Counted from the first letter of the stretch, positions 45,828-57,854 are shown. The stretch: DNA of 64,000 bases from Flavobacteriales bacterium (GCA_016702645.1 JADJDP010000048.1:30255-94254), one strand, 5' to 3'. Notes: generated by a model not told the origin, from the sequence alone. Made by a program: numbers and translations.

Positions 45828-47984
45828 CTACAACTTCGCCCTCACCTGCGGCGAGTAGTCACTGTCACGCCCCGCGCTGCTCACCACTTGGATGTAGTAC
45901 GTCACTTCTTCATCCTTCTTCACCAGGCGGTCCTTGTGCGCGCGTGCGGTGCCGGGCAGGAGTTCGAACTGCTTCCATGGTCCTGCGCCAACGCGCTTGT
46001 ACAGGATGAACTTGACGCCTTCGCGTGGCGCGTAATCCCAACTGAGCTGCACGTATTTCTTCTCGCTGTTCGCTTCGGCTTCCAGCATCTCCACCTTCGG
46101 CAGGCGCTCCTTGCTGTTCATGCGCAGCTTCAGTGTTTGCTGCCCGAAAGTGCTCCAACCCGCATCATCGAAGGCCACCACCGCATACTCATGGAAGCCG
46201 GGCTTGCCCTGGTCGAGATCGGTGTACTCGAAGGTCTTCTGCGCAATGGGCACCCGCAGAACGGTGTCCCATTTCGCTTCGCCCACTTTGCGTCGCAAGA
46301 GGCAATGGCGCGTGACATCGGCGCTGCTGCTCGGCACCCACTTCATCCACACGCCGGTGTCGCTCACACGGTAATCCTTGAACACCGGCTCCGTCGGCGG
46401 ACGGCGATCGGGTCTTTGTAGTTCCACCAGCACGCTGTGTTTGCTGCCGTTGCGGTTCATGTCCACCGCCATCACCTTGTAGTACACCTTCTCTGTGAGC
46501 GTGCGCATGCTGATGGTGTCCGTGTAAGTGGTGTCGCGCACTGCGGTGCCGGTGAGGCGGCTCTCGACGTGATCGCGCTGGTTCTGCCAGAAGATGTGGT
46601 AACCATAGAGGTCGGGCTCCTTGCCCAGTCGCCACTTCAGCGTGACCACGCCGTTGGTATCCACCTTCCCTTCCAGGCCGTAGGGTTGTGCTGGCGGAAT
46701 GCTATCCACCACGCTGCCCATCGCGCTCATGCTGAGGCCGGGGTTGTTGGCGGTATCCACCGCGATGACGAGGTAGTAGTTGTGCTTCAGCGTTTCCGGT
46801 GAAGGGTCCACGAAACTGCGTGCAGTGGGTGGAAGCAACTCTGCGTTCAACGCATGATCATCGCTGGATACGGCTGTACCTCTCGTAACGTGGAAGCCCT
46901 TGAGGTCACCCACACCAGCAGGGTACTCCCAAGTGATCTCGATGGTGCCCTTCTTCTCCGTTGCGCGCACGCTGGTGGGCGATGGCGGCGGTGTGTGATC
47001 GCGCCAAGTCGCCTGCACGGCGGTGCTCGGTTCGCTGCGCGTGCCGTACGCGGTGCGACCAATGATACGGTATGAGTATGCCTGTTTCGTTGCATCCACC
47101 GTGTCGGTGTACACGATCACGTCCTTCATGCTGGGCAGATCGGGGTTGGTGAAGCTCACAAAGGGTTGCTTGTTCACCTGCTTCCAAGTGGTGCCGCCAT
47201 TGGCGCTGCGTTCAACGTCGTAGGCCGTGAAGACGGCTTCGTGCGCAGCGCGCGGCCAACTGATCATGATCAGGCTGTCCTGCTCGTTCACGCGGGTGAT
47301 AATCGGTCGCTTGATCACATCCGCTTTCTCCGTGCTCACCAGCACTGCGCCGCCTTCGATCGGATAAGATGAAGTTGCACCCGCCACGCTCACCTTGTAC
47401 ATGTATTGGCGACCGGGCACCACAGCATTGTCCACGTAGCCCAACGCGCTCGCCTCCGCTGCGGGCCAGCTGAGGTCCGCTGCAAGTAGTGCGAAGCTGA
47501 ACCGTTCCTTCAAAGCACTGCTCGCCGCTTGTATGTCCGCGTTGAAACCCATGTTCTTCGGCAGCAAAGCACTGTGTATCATCTCGCCGGCCACCATGAT
47601 GTAGAGGTCATCGGGCTTCTGCGTATGCAGATCCTTCCAACCCTGCTGACCCAGCGGCATGAGCTTCTGAGAGGTGAGCGCGATGAACGAAGCGGTCTCG
47701 CGCGGCTCCTTGTCACCAATGGCACCGAGGTCCACGCGTTCCACGTTGTAACCCATTTGGTTGGTATTGAGCCAGCCACCGGCCGCATCGGGTGCCCAGC
47801 GCAGGCGCACCACCTTGCCATCGTAGTGGGCACGCACTTCGATGTGCGCGAAATACTTGCCTCGCTCTGCGCGATAGAGCGAATCCTCGCGCAAAAGCGC
47901 AGCGGTGTCCAGCGGGGCCGGAGGGACCTGGGCGAGCAGGCTAGTAGAGCACAGTGCCGCCGTTGTAAGCAGGAGGTTCCTCAT
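45828..47984 (-). CDS. Exported fibronectin type III protein of the TANFOR-type operon
   Basis: A 718-residue protein with signal peptide RNLLLTTAALCSTSLLA, then Q. The N-terminal third is unassigned (VRLRWAPDAAGGWLNTNQMGYNVERV). At least four Fn3 modules follow, each with a tryptophan strand: TIEITWEYPAGVGDLKGFHV, VTLKWRLGKEPDLYGYHI, VWMKWVPSSSADVTRHCLL and VQLSWDYAPREGVKFILY. No T9SS domain at the C-terminus (ends YSPQVRAKL). Its start lies inside the 3' end of the giant gene (44-base overlap), so the two are made together; likely a partner scaffold. Confidence 0.85.
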   Translation of the reverse strand: MRNLLLTTAALCSTSLLAQVPPAPLDTAALLREDSLYRAERGKYFAHIEVRAHYDGKVVRLRWAPDAAGGWLNTNQMGYNVERVDLGAIGDKEPRETASFIALTSQKLMPLGQQGWKDLHTQKPDDLYIMVAGEMIHSALLPKNMGFNADIQAASSALKERFSFALLAADLSWPAAEASALGYVDNAVVPGRQYMYKVSVAGATSSYPIEGGAVLVSTEKADVIKRPIITRVNEQDSLIMISWPRAAHEAVFTAYDVERSANGGTTWKQVNKQPFVSFTNPDLPSMKDVIVYTDTVDATKQAYSYRIIGRTAYGTRSEPSTAVQATWRDHTPPPSPTSVRATEKKGTIEITWEYPAGVGDLKGFHVTRGTAVSSDDHALNAELLPPTARSFVDPSPETLKHNYYLVIAVDTANNPGLSMSAMGSVVDSIPPAQPYGLEGKVDTNGVVTLKWRLGKEPDLYGYHIFWQNQRDHVESRLTGTAVRDTTYTDTISMRTLTEKVYYKVMAVDMNRNGSKHSVLVELQRPDRRPPTEPVFKDYRVSDTGVWMKWVPSSSADVTRHCLLRRKVGEAKWDTVLRVPIAQKTFEYTDLDQGKPGFHEYAVVAFDDAGWSTFGQQTLKLRMNSKERLPKVEMLEAEANSEKKYVQLSWDYAPREGVKFILYKRVGAGPWKQFELLPGTARAHKDRLVKKDEEVTYYIQVVSSAGRDSDYSPQVRAKL

Positions 47985-50900
47985 AGTGCAGGGTGAATGG
48001 TTTGGACGAAATGGTGTTGCGCGAACCCGTGATGGGCGATCGGTAGTACATCTTCACATGGTAGGTGGCGTTGTAGTAAACGGGGAATTCCTGCGTGGGA
48101 ACGGGCAGGTTGTCGGTTCGAAGCAATTGCACCGCCGAGTAGGGCTGCTGCACATTGTAGCGCATGTTCCCGAGGTTGAGCGCGGGTCCGTTCGCTTGGA
48201 GCAGCATGGCGAGGTTGGATCCGTTGTTGCCCGCCTTGTTCAACGCGTTGAAGGCCGCCATGCGAATGGTGGTCTGGTCCTGCGATGCATGCTTGCCCGC
48301 GCGGTACAGGAAACCGAAGCTTGGCCACGGAGCGGCCATGGCACCAGCGAGGATGCCCCCGGGAACACTCAGCCCGGAATAACCGCCGATGCCTCCGAGC
48401 ATGCCGCTGCCAACGCCCAAGTTGCCCATGCCCTGTGTAAGCGGAGTACCGCCACTGATCATGGGCAAACCGCCCGGACCCGTGCTAGGCGGTGCCGCTG
48501 CATCCTCCGATTCCTCATCACTGATGGGCGACTCGATGAAGCCGTTGTAGCTCACGATGGGTTCGGGTTGTTGCGAACCCCAAAGGATGTAGTGGGCGGT
48601 GGGGAAGATCGGCAAGTCCACGCTGTTGCCCGGGAAATCATAGCGCCGCCGTCCCCTGTACTGCAAATAAGGACTGTAGAGGGTGGCTTGTAGGTAATTG
48701 TAGTAGGAGTCGTTCCAGTCAGGACCGAAGATCACCAGCGGCCCGAGCTTGCGCGTGCCGCCCTTCCAGTAACCGCCGATGTCGAACTCATCGAACTGCT
48801 CGATCGCATTTCCCCGTGCATCGGCATTGCGATGGTCGTCATAACGCGCGGGCGTCTTGCCATCGAGGGTGAGGGACGCGAACTTCTCCACGAGCGTGTT
48901 GTACTTGCTGGTGCGGAAGCGGAAGGTGTAGAACAGGTGATCATTGGGCAGCATGCTCACCGCACGTTGCACGTTGCCGCCGGTGAGGTTCAGGCGCTGC
49001 ACGTCGCCGTTGGCGGCAATGAAGGTTTGTGTGAGCGGTGCGCTGATCTGTGCTGCGGTCGCCGCTGCGGAAGTGGAAGGCCCGCCAATGCCACCGGGGA
49101 GGTTCACGTTCAACACGACAGCACCGCTCGCAGTGGAGGTGAGTCGGCGGATCAACTGCACCACATGGATCTTCTCCGGTTGCAGGTTGGGAACCGTGAG
49201 TGCGATGTCCGCACCGCCCGTGTAGGTGATCGGCGTCTCCAAGGCCGAACCTCCACCCAAAGGAATGAAACGGGCTAGGTAGGTGTACCCGTTGCCATCG
49301 ATCGTCGGGACGAACAAGTGGGCCATGCCCGCGCCTTCCGCGAGCCGCACGCGTCCCTTGTTGTTGGATTCCTGTTGCAGGAAGTAACGTTGGCGGTTCA
49401 CCGGATAGGTGTAGTCCACTTGTTCTTCCGGAATGTGATCGGGAGCTTCGCCCGTTGTGAAGTTCTGCACGCGCGCTTCGGTCCATACCGCATGCGTCTC
49501 CGGGTTCTGGAATTCCACCAGATGCCCCGGTGAAGTCTCCTCACGTACGCGCACTTCCACCCGGGTTTGATGGAGGGTGCGCTCCTTCATGGCGTTCACG
49601 CGGCTCAAGTAGCTGCTCGTCCCACGATCGTCGTTGAAGCGGTTGGAACCGGGGATGTTCACGTTGCCCGGAACCTCCTTCAGGGTGAAGGAACTCACGT
49701 ACGGATGGAAGCGGTACATCACCACCGCGTGCGTGTTGGGGTCGATGAACTTGGGTACTTCGAGAACTTCCTGCACCGGTAGGTTGTAGCTGGCGGTGGG
49801 CATGTCGAAGATGCTCACGTTGTTGCCCTTGGGTCCCAGGTCCTGGATGAACTGGAATTCCGCGAGCGGATCACCGGCGGGCATGAGCGTGCATTGTTGC
49901 CCGGCTTCCGCATAGAAGGATGCATCACCGGTGATGGCACCGTTGAGCACACTGAAGTGCACCGCGGCGCGCCCACGAAAACCACTGGGGTTGGGGAAGT
50001 TCCCCTGCAACAACATGGCCGCGCTCATGCTCAGTATGGGCGCACGGAAGCGCACGAAGAGCAGGTCGAGCTGCACTCCGAGTTCTCCCCACAGACCCGC
50101 GTACATCTGGCCTTGCGCATACCAGCCGTTGTCGCCCGGGCGACGGCCGGTCTCCACGCACACCATGCTCTCCGGTATCTCGCTCAGCAACAGATCGAAG
50201 CCCACGCAAATTCCGAAGGATGCATAGAGCACCGCGAGGTTGAGGTCCAGGTCCAGTTGCAAAGCCGCACCGAAAGCGAAGCCCGCACCGTTCTCCAACG
50301 GACCCATGTCGCGTTCACCGCCGATGGCCGCATGCGTTTCGGCTTCGGTGCCCAACCCACGCGAGGGGTCGTTGAGGCCGAGGATCTCCATGATGCGTTG
50401 CGGCGGATCGGGCAGTTCGAAGGGAATGCTGTCGTTGCCCACCATGATGTAGTTGGTGATGCTCAGGATGGGCGCACCACCGGGAGGACCAACGACGATA
50501 CCTCCGGGGTTCGAGGGCGTGCCCATGATGAAGTACCACTTACCGCTCTGGCTCTCGGTGTGGAAATTGGCATCCACCAATTTGTTGCCAGCACCGGCAC
50601 CGCGGGCCACTTCGAAGTCGAGCATGACGGCCAGGTTGGCGTGTATGACCTCATTGCCTTCGCGGTTCGCATAACTGAAGAGGATGGTCCCTGTGATGCG
50701 CGCTTCGCTCCGTTCGGGAATGTCCACGAGCCCATAGATGTCGCCACGCACTTGCAGGAGCGAGAGGCCACCTGACTGCGTGAATTCCCCGCGCAGGGTA
50801 AGATCCATGTTGCACCCTTTGGGGTTCGGGTAGGTGCCGAAGACCAGGGCGAGCCGAATGCCGAGGAAGGTGCCGAAGTCCTCTTCGTAACGTCCACCGC

Positions 50901-53900
50901 TCGGTGCGGTGCTGCTACCAACCGTGCTCGCATCGGCCGTGAGGCCACTGGTGAAATCATCGGGTGGTTCATCGCCCGCATTGGGATCGGCCGGTGGGAT
51001 CTCGTCCGGTGGCGTGCGCGGCGCCATGCTCGCCATGCGCTCGTTCGTTGGCAGCGAACCATCGATGAAGCGCATGTGGTGGTAAGCACCACCGCCGAAG
51101 CCGTAGATGCCCACACCGGTCATGATCATGAGACCGGGGTTGAAGTAGAGCATGCCATCGACCATCCAGTATTCGTAGTGCTGCGCGCTGGTGTTGATGG
51201 GAACAGCGGGGTTGGTCTTGATCGTTCCGAAAATGGCTTGCAGGTCTCCGCGGATACCCATGGGAAAACCGACCGTGAGCGCGCCCTTCACTTCTTCCTT
51301 CGCTGCGGTCTTCACGATGCGCAGGTCACCCACGAGCCGCATGGCGCTCACATCCACGTCCAGATGGATGCCGGTGAAGAGCACATCGCGGAACTCGAAG
51401 CGCTCCACACCACCAGTGCCCAGTGTTAGTTCGGTCACGAACTTCAGTGCCACGCTCGCCGCGAAGCTGCTCTCTCCTTCCCCACCGCTCAAGCTGATCA
51501 TCGGCTCCACCACCAGTGCAGGATGTGTGGGGTCATCGAACTCCAGCGCGAGGTTCCGAATGCTCAGCGGGAAGCCACCGCATTCCTTTTGTGGGCTCGC
51601 GTACGCGAACGCGCAGTTGCCACAACTGATCCCGTCCTCGCTGTCGAGCACCAAGTCCTCGAAGTTCATGCCCGGCATGTTGATGCTGGGCATGCTGCCG
51701 AGATCGATGCCGAGCTGGGAGGAGAGCGCCGTGCTGATGCTGATGCTGCCGTTGAGCTCAGCGCGCACCTTGCTGTTCTCGCTCAGCGTGGCTCGTACAT
51801 AGCTGTTCGGTTCCAGTTCCAGTTCAGCGATCCACAGCGGCGCGGTGAGGGTGTCATCCAGTTCCACTTCCAGAATGAAGGCGAACTCATCGGTGTGGTC
51901 ATTGAAACCGAGGATGGCACCGTAGTTCAGGAACTCGTGCTCACCGTTGATCGGCAAGCCGATCTGCCCCGCGAGGCCTGCACGCTGGAAGGTGTTCTCC
52001 CGCATGTCCATGTACACGCTATCGATGCTGAAGGCCCAGCTGTCGATGCGGCCGCGGTTGATGGTGAGGATGTTCTCCAGCGAGAAGTTGAAGGAGAGCC
52101 CACCGTCGTCGATGATGAAGTTGTTCACGCTTCCGCCGAAGGCTTCGCCCGTGCCATCGCCGATCACTTCCGGCGTGCGCATGGCCAGGCGCTTGAGGAA
52201 AAAACCCTTCCATGGTCGGCGGTCTCCTCACTGTTCAGCGCAGGGTTGTCATATCCCGCGGGAAATTCGATGCCCGTGGGATTGCTCACCAGGCTCCAGT
52301 CCAACCACGCTTCTTCAATGGTGAACAGCCAGTCCGGTGCGGCGGGTACCTCGAAAGGATCCATGGTGAATTGCGCCAGTACGTTCCACGATTCGGTGGC
52401 GGTGGAGCCGCTGCCGCTCGCCTCGCGGCACACCTGGAACTTGAAGCGCGCTTCCACTTTCTCGGTTCCCGCCGGATCGGTATCCCCATCAGGCAGCAAG
52501 GTGCCGCGGTCGAACTCCACCGCAGCGGCCACCTGAACGCACTTGAAGCCATGGCAATCCCAATCCACGTAGGTGAGGTTCGCCAGTTCGGTGCTCGCAC
52601 CACCCCGGAAACGGAAGGACGTGGACAGATCACCGGTGACGGTGATGTCGTACGGCAGATAGGCCCGGCCTTCATCGCCCAAGCCCGTTGGCGTGAAGCA
52701 TAGATCGCCCACTCCGAAGGCGAGCGTGGTGTGGATCTCCGGCACGTCGATGCCCGCCACCATGTCCAGGTATGCGCGGTTCACATCGAACTTCATGTTG
52801 ATGATGCCGCAGATCACATGGCGGCCGTCCACTTCCTGATCGATACCGATGGGCAGTCCCACTTCGCTCCCACTGCTGAACAAGCTCACCAAGCGCGCAC
52901 CGTCCTGGATGAAGCCGTTCATGGCTTCCACATCCGCTTCGCTCATGCTCGGTATCCGGTGCGCTGCATCGGTGATCATCGTCAACGAAGGCGCATTCCA
53001 ATCATGGCGGCCTTCCACTTCACCATCCACCATGCGGCCATCGCTGTTCACTTTCAAGCCGGTGAATTCCACCATGATCCTGGCATCGTTCAAAAAGGGC
53101 ACGGTCACCTTGCCGTTGCCACTGAAGGTGGTGCCCGTGCCGCTCACGGTGATCACTTCCATGTTGAACTTGCCCACGCGCACCATTGCGCCCACAGCGA
53201 GCCCAGCCACGGCAGAGGTGTTCGTAGGCTCGGCTTCGAGGCATACGCTCACGCAATCGCCACCACCTTCTTCCACCGGTGGTGTGGTGGTCCCCTCATC
53301 GCAATGCCCAACGCAAAAGGTCCAGGTCACGCTCGTGTTGTAGTTGGTGCTGCTCGCGTTGCCGGGATCGGTCTTCCAGTGAAGGCGCCAGTAATAGGTA
53401 CCTTCTTCCGTGGCGTTCACCGTGTGGGTGAGTTCCTTGTACAGGGCGGCCTCCAGCGCAGCAGGTCGGCCAATCCGCTTTCGATATCAAGCCCCGCACC
53501 GCTCAAGGTGCCGGAGGTGCGCTGCCAGATGGTGCTGAAATCGCTCTGTCGGCTGATCTGCAGCTCCCACTCCTCGTTCACCCAGCCGTTGATGAAGGTG
53601 GTGCCGCCGGCAGCCGTTGCTTGCACCACGGCGAATGGGGGCAGTAGCTCGCTCGGTGCATCGGCCGTGCGCCATTGCAACGTTACGCTTCCGGCGGGAA
53701 CGATGGCGCCGTTCGCCGGTTCCTCCGGGTGGCTTTCGCCCATGCCGATGCCGAACGGTTCTTCACCGGAATCGCCGTGGTAGGTGGTGCCGCCCAGCGT
53801 GAAGTCGCCAACCGTGCGCCAGCGGTAGCGGTCACCGCGACGGTAGCTGTTATCCGGAATGGCACCGTTGGGATGGTAGACCGATAGGAATTGTGATTCG

Positions 53901-55027
53901 TATGCCGTGATCCCGAAGGTGACCATGCTCTGCGATCCCGGAGGACCACTGGGCCAGCTGAGCGTGCGCGCGTAGTCGGGCAGCGACGAACCACCGATCC
54001 GCTGCATCGTGGTGTTGTAGGTGAAGCGCGTGTAGTCGCGGAAGGGATCGAACATCGTCACCACGTTCAGGAAATCGAAGGGTATCCAATCGTTGTTGGC
54101 CGGCCACACCGCCTGGAGCACACCATTGCCATCAACACCCTCCGGAGCATAGAGGAAGGAACACACTTCGCTCTGCGAGAGCATGCCGCCATCCGGGCTT
54201 CCATCATCAATGAAGGCGGTCACGCGCACCGCATAACGAAACCCCGCTTCGAGCATGAGCTCGTCGGGGATCTCGATCATGGCAGGACTGGCGTCGTACA
54301 CCTGTGTGAAGAGCTCCGGAACCGTGGCGCTCAGCATCGCGTCGTTGGCATCGCCCTCACGTCCGTCGATCGGATCGATGCGGACAATGTCGAGCCGATA
54401 GCTGACATCGGCGGTAAGGCCCGCCGGCGGCAGGTAGATCCACGCGATGTTCAGCAGGCCATCGGGCAGCGCGAAGGTGGTGCCGCAGATGTTGGTGAAC
54501 ATGGGAGGTTGTGTACCCGCCACGAACCAGGTGACGCAACCCGCCGGGATGGGTCCGCTCTGCGCTTCCTCCGTCTCGCAATCGAAGAGTTGCACACAGA
54601 GTTGCCACACGCCGTCCGGCAATAATTGCTGCGTCCTGATCTCCTCATAGGTGATGCCTTCGTAGGTGAAGAGGTCCTCCGTGAAGCCTCCGGCCGCACT
54701 GAACGCCTCGGTGAGTTCGTCCATGGTGAAGGTGTTGGTGCCGGGATCCATCGGCACGCAACGCGGGTTCGCAAAGGGATCACCGTTGGTGATGAGGATG
54801 CCGCGTTCCACATTACGCATGACCACCAGCGGGGTCACCTCACGTGTGGCACCGAGCGTGGACGTAATGGTGACCGTGGTGCCGGCAACAGCATCGTTGA
54901 GCTCGGCCCAGGTAACCGGCGGCGGTACCGGTGCGCTGGTCACCACCGTCATGGGAAAGGTCTGCGCGATCGCGTTCACAGCGGCAAGAATGCCGGGAAG
55001 CAGGAGAGTGCGGAGCTGGTGGCGCAT
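47941..55027 (-). CDS. Giant TANFOR-like surface protein (two frameshifts)
   Basis: About 2,360 residues when frames are joined near 53455 and in a run of six A at 52199-52204. Signal peptide RHQLRTLLLPGILAAVNAIA, then Q. The first 170 residues resemble the TANFOR module (TFTMDELTEAFSAAGGFTEDLFTYEG, LLPDGVWQLCVQLFDCETEEA, GCVTWFVAGTQPPMF), followed by Ig/Fn3-like stretches and a very long beta-rich part with repeated 'FGVGDLCFTP', 'GGCGNC'-like and 'VTGVGIYGFGGGAYHHMRF' segments, suggesting a large repetitive beta structure. No T9SS sorting domain. Middle gene of the barrel-giant-Fn3 operon. Function unknown. Confidence 0.8.
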
Positions 55028-55045
55028 GGATCATCGGGTGGGTGT

Positions 55046-56782
55046 TCATGACTTCGGCTTCTTGCGTTCGCGTGCCCGGAGGTCCATTCCGTACGTGAGT
55101 TGCACGCGCAACTGGTACTGGCTGTCCTCGAAGCGTTCGTTGGTGCTGCGACCATTGTAGTTGAGGCCGAGCCCGAACGTGTGCACACGGCCCGCCTTCT
55201 GGTCGAGACCTGCGTTCGCGACGAGCGAGGTGCTGCCACCGTATTGCTCCCCGCGGTTCAGGTAGAAGGCCGTCCGCGCGTTCACGCCCGTACGGTCCTT
55301 GTTGAAGCCTTTGCGCGCGTTGAGCGAGGTGCCGTACTTGATCCTTCCGTTGCCAGCGTTCTCGAACACGCTGGTGGTCACGCGTACACCCCAACTGAAG
55401 GCGCGTGGCTTCACTTGGGAACGATAGCCGACGCTTCCGGTCCATGTTACGGTGGTCGAGTTCGGCTGCGAAGGATAACCCTCGTTCACGAAGCCCTGGT
55501 AGCCAAGGGTGATATCCATGCTGCGCGTGGTGCCCTTGACCGCATCGCGGAAGCGGAGGCTGTTGGTGAAGGTGATGTTGTCCGACACCTGCCGCAGTTC
55601 GATCGTATCGGTGCCAGCCGCCTCGTAGGCGCTGCGCATGTTCGCTTCGAAATTGCTCCAGCTGAGCGAGGTGGTGAGCACCTTGCCGCTGTTGTAGCTC
55701 ATGCTGGCACTGCCGATGGTGCGCCGCGTGCGCGCGGCGAGCGACTTGCTCAGATCGTTGCTCTGCAAACCCAAGGACACCGTGAAGCGCACCTTCTGTT
55801 TGAAAGCACCTGTGCCCATGGTGGCGCGGTAATTCTCCACATCGTTCATGAAGAAGTAGTTGCCCAGTGTTCGGAAGAGCGGATCGATGCGGTCGTAGTT
55901 GAGGCTGAAAGTGGTGCCCTTCACGTTGTAGCTCAGGCCGCTCTTGATCGCAGTGCCGCGCCGCGAGCGTGGATCCACGTTGAAGAGGAAGCTGTCGTAC
56001 TTGTTCGCGGCTTCCTCCAGATCGCCGGTACGCTCATCGGGTACCACGCCCACGTTGTGCAGGCTCCCTGCGGCATCCAATTGGAACTGGAGGCTCTTCG
56101 CCACCTGCAAGGCGGTGCTGAGACCAAGCACCAGGTTCTCCTCGGGCTGCGCGCTACCGTACCTGCCCCTGTCGTAATCGATGGCATCGTACTCGTCCTT
56201 CGCGCGGAAGAGCACCAGGTCCGCGTGGCTCGCTTGCGTACCTCCTCCCACTTTCACCGCCATGCCGTTCCGGGTGAAGGCGGGTTCCTCGATGGCATCG
56301 GTGATCGTATCCGCGAAGATCTCCTTGCGCAAGCGGCCGTACATCGCGGCGAAGCGGAACTTGCCCGGCTCCAGTTCCAAACCGCCGCCGAAGAAGCGCT
56401 GCCCGCTCATGGTGAGCTCGCTGAAGTTCATGCTGCGGTGGCCGATGTGCGCCGTGGCCCACTTGTAGCGCGGGCTCACACCGTACTGGTTGAAGGGCTG
56501 GCGGAAATCCCGCTCCTTTTCGCTGATGATGAAACTGAAGGGCAGTTGCAGTTCGTAGATGCTCAGGTTCATCCTCCCGCTGACGCCCCAGGTGAGCGGG
56601 ATCATGCGCGGGTCCTCCAGGTCCGTGGTGTATATGGCCGTGTAAGCGTTGAGCCCGCCGGTGATGCTGAACGGGTCCTTCTTGCCGATGCCTTCGAGGT
56701 TCTGGGCTCGTGCGGTACATGAGACCAACAACACGCAAGCAGGGATGGCACACCGCAGAATGCAATGTCCGATCATCCGCAT
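55046..56782 (-). CDS. Outer-membrane beta-barrel protein, first gene of the TANFOR-type operon
   Basis: About 578 residues. A signal peptide (MRMIGHCILRCAIPACVLLVSCTARA, then Q) is followed by alternating beta strands with aromatic ends, for example FSITGGLNAYTAIYTT, RRTIGSASMSYNSGKVLTTSLSWSNFE and GRVHTFGLGLNYNGRS; the chain ends DLRARERKKPKS. LVSC could also act as a lipobox, so lipidation is possible. ATGs at 56794, 56782 and 56776 are all feasible; the middle one is given. Homology family not recognised; a pore or anchor for the giant protein is an inference from the operon. Confidence 0.8.
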   Translation of the reverse strand: MRMIGHCILRCAIPACVLLVSCTARAQNLEGIGKKDPFSITGGLNAYTAIYTTDLEDPRMIPLTWGVSGRMNLSIYELQLPFSFIISEKERDFRQPFNQYGVSPRYKWATAHIGHRSMNFSELTMSGQRFFGGGLELEPGKFRFAAMYGRLRKEIFADTITDAIEEPAFTRNGMAVKVGGGTQASHADLVLFRAKDEYDAIDYDRGRYGSAQPEENLVLGLSTALQVAKSLQFQLDAAGSLHNVGVVPDERTGDLEEAANKYDSFLFNVDPRSRRGTAIKSGLSYNVKGTTFSLNYDRIDPLFRTLGNYFFMNDVENYRATMGTGAFKQKVRFTVSLGLQSNDLSKSLAARTRRTIGSASMSYNSGKVLTTSLSWSNFEANMRSAYEAAGTDTIELRQVSDNITFTNSLRFRDAVKGTTRSMDITLGYQGFVNEGYPSQPNSTTVTWTGSVGYRSQVKPRAFSWGVRVTTSVFENAGNGRIKYGTSLNARKGFNKDRTGVNARTAFYLNRGEQYGGSTSLVANAGLDQKAGRVHTFGLGLNYNGRSTNERFEDSQYQLRVQLTYGMDLRARERKKPKS

Positions 56783-56913
56783 AGCATGCGCCATGGTGTG
56801 AAGAAAGCGACCCCCTTTGAATGGGGACGATGTACTAGAACCAATTGCATTGAAGTCACCCGCTCCCTGGTGGGGCCCGAACCCGGCTACATTAGCCTTC
56901 GCATTCTCCTTCC

Positions 56914-57088
56914 ATGGAAAATGAGAAAAGCAACGATCAACTCGCTGGCATGGTCTGCGGCGGATGCCTGTTCATCGGCATGGGCATCGGTTGGGCCATG
57001 GGGTCGCTGAAGGTGGGCCTCTATTGGTTTGGGTGTTGGTCTGGTGGCCATGGCGATCATGCTCATGAGCATGCGGAACAAACAGTGA
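56914..57088 (+). CDS. Small glycine-rich membrane protein (frameshifted)
   Basis: Starts MENEKSNDQLAGMVCGGCLFIGMGIGWAMG; a one-base slip near 57020-57026 is needed to continue into IGLGVGLVAMAIMLMSMRNKQ and the stop at 57088, giving about 58 residues with two transmembrane helices. The reading without repair (to 57150) runs into His-rich low-complexity residues and is unlikely. Similar short proteins occur in Flavobacteriales; role unknown. Confidence 0.6.
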
Positions 57089-57146
57089 ACGACAAGCAGG
57101 CAACTCCCCCAGGCATGGCCCGGTCTTGGCTGCGCCGGACCTCCGC

Positions 57147-57854
57147 ATGAAGAGCATCGTCATCATCCTACTCCTCTTGGTGGGCACATCGCTGTGCGCC
57201 CAACACCTCACCTACAACGAATGGCTGGAAAAGGCCGCGCTTGACATGCGTCTGGCACCGCGCTTCGGAGATCGGGTGAAGAACGCTGCGCAGAAGGAGT
57301 CCGATGCGGAGTTCCTGCGGTTGATGCGCGCACAGGACAGCGTGCCGCGCAGTGCGAGCGGACAACTCGTGCAACATGGTTTCGAAATGCTGCGCAAGGG
57401 CGACCTCACCGCCGCCATGTACCGCTTCAACCAGGCCTTCCTCGTGGACAGCACCAATACCGATGCCTACTGGGGCTATGGTTCCTTCTTCATGGAACTG
57501 GACCGCCCCGTGATCGCGCACACCATGTACCGCGCGGGACTTTCCGTGGACAGTACCAACACGCACCTGCTCATCGGCGAAGCCACCGCCTACCTAGCGG
57601 AGCATCATGCCCTTGCGCCAACCGACAGTCTGGCGGCCATGGAGCCCGTGCATAAAGCGCTGGGCATGCTGGAAAAAGCCCAGCGCTACGACCCCCGCGA
57701 TCCCGGCCTGCTCTATCGCATGAGCGTATGTCATTTCCTGCGCAATGAGTGCGACAAGGCCCGCGCCTATTTCACGCGAGCACGCAACGCGCCCAAGGCG
57801 CCCATCGAACCGGACTACGAGCAACGGCTGAACGCACGCTGCCCTCCGCGCTGA
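57147..57854 (+). CDS. Exported TPR-like protein, paralogue A
   Basis: A 235-residue protein: signal KSIVIILLLLVGTSLCA, then Q, the conserved head YNEWLEKAALDMRLAPRFGDR, and TPR-type helices (GFEMLRKGDLTAAMYRFNQAFLVDSTNTDAYWGYGSFF). A paralogue lies at 59884-60597 with the matching head FEEWQIKSDEDLRLQPRYGDR and the same C-terminal Cys pattern. Periplasmic; role unknown. Confidence 0.82.
   Translation: MKSIVIILLLLVGTSLCAQHLTYNEWLEKAALDMRLAPRFGDRVKNAAQKESDAEFLRLMRAQDSVPRSASGQLVQHGFEMLRKGDLTAAMYRFNQAFLVDSTNTDAYWGYGSFFMELDRPVIAHTMYRAGLSVDSTNTHLLIGEATAYLAEHHALAPTDSLAAMEPVHKALGMLEKAQRYDPRDPGLLYRMSVCHFLRNECDKARAYFTRARNAPKAPIEPDYEQRLNARCPPR

Noticed and set aside
57089..57150. C-terminal His-rich end of the 78-residue reading of the small membrane protein
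   Set aside because: Created by a one-base slip; the shifted frame gives a second membrane helix and a natural stop at 57088.
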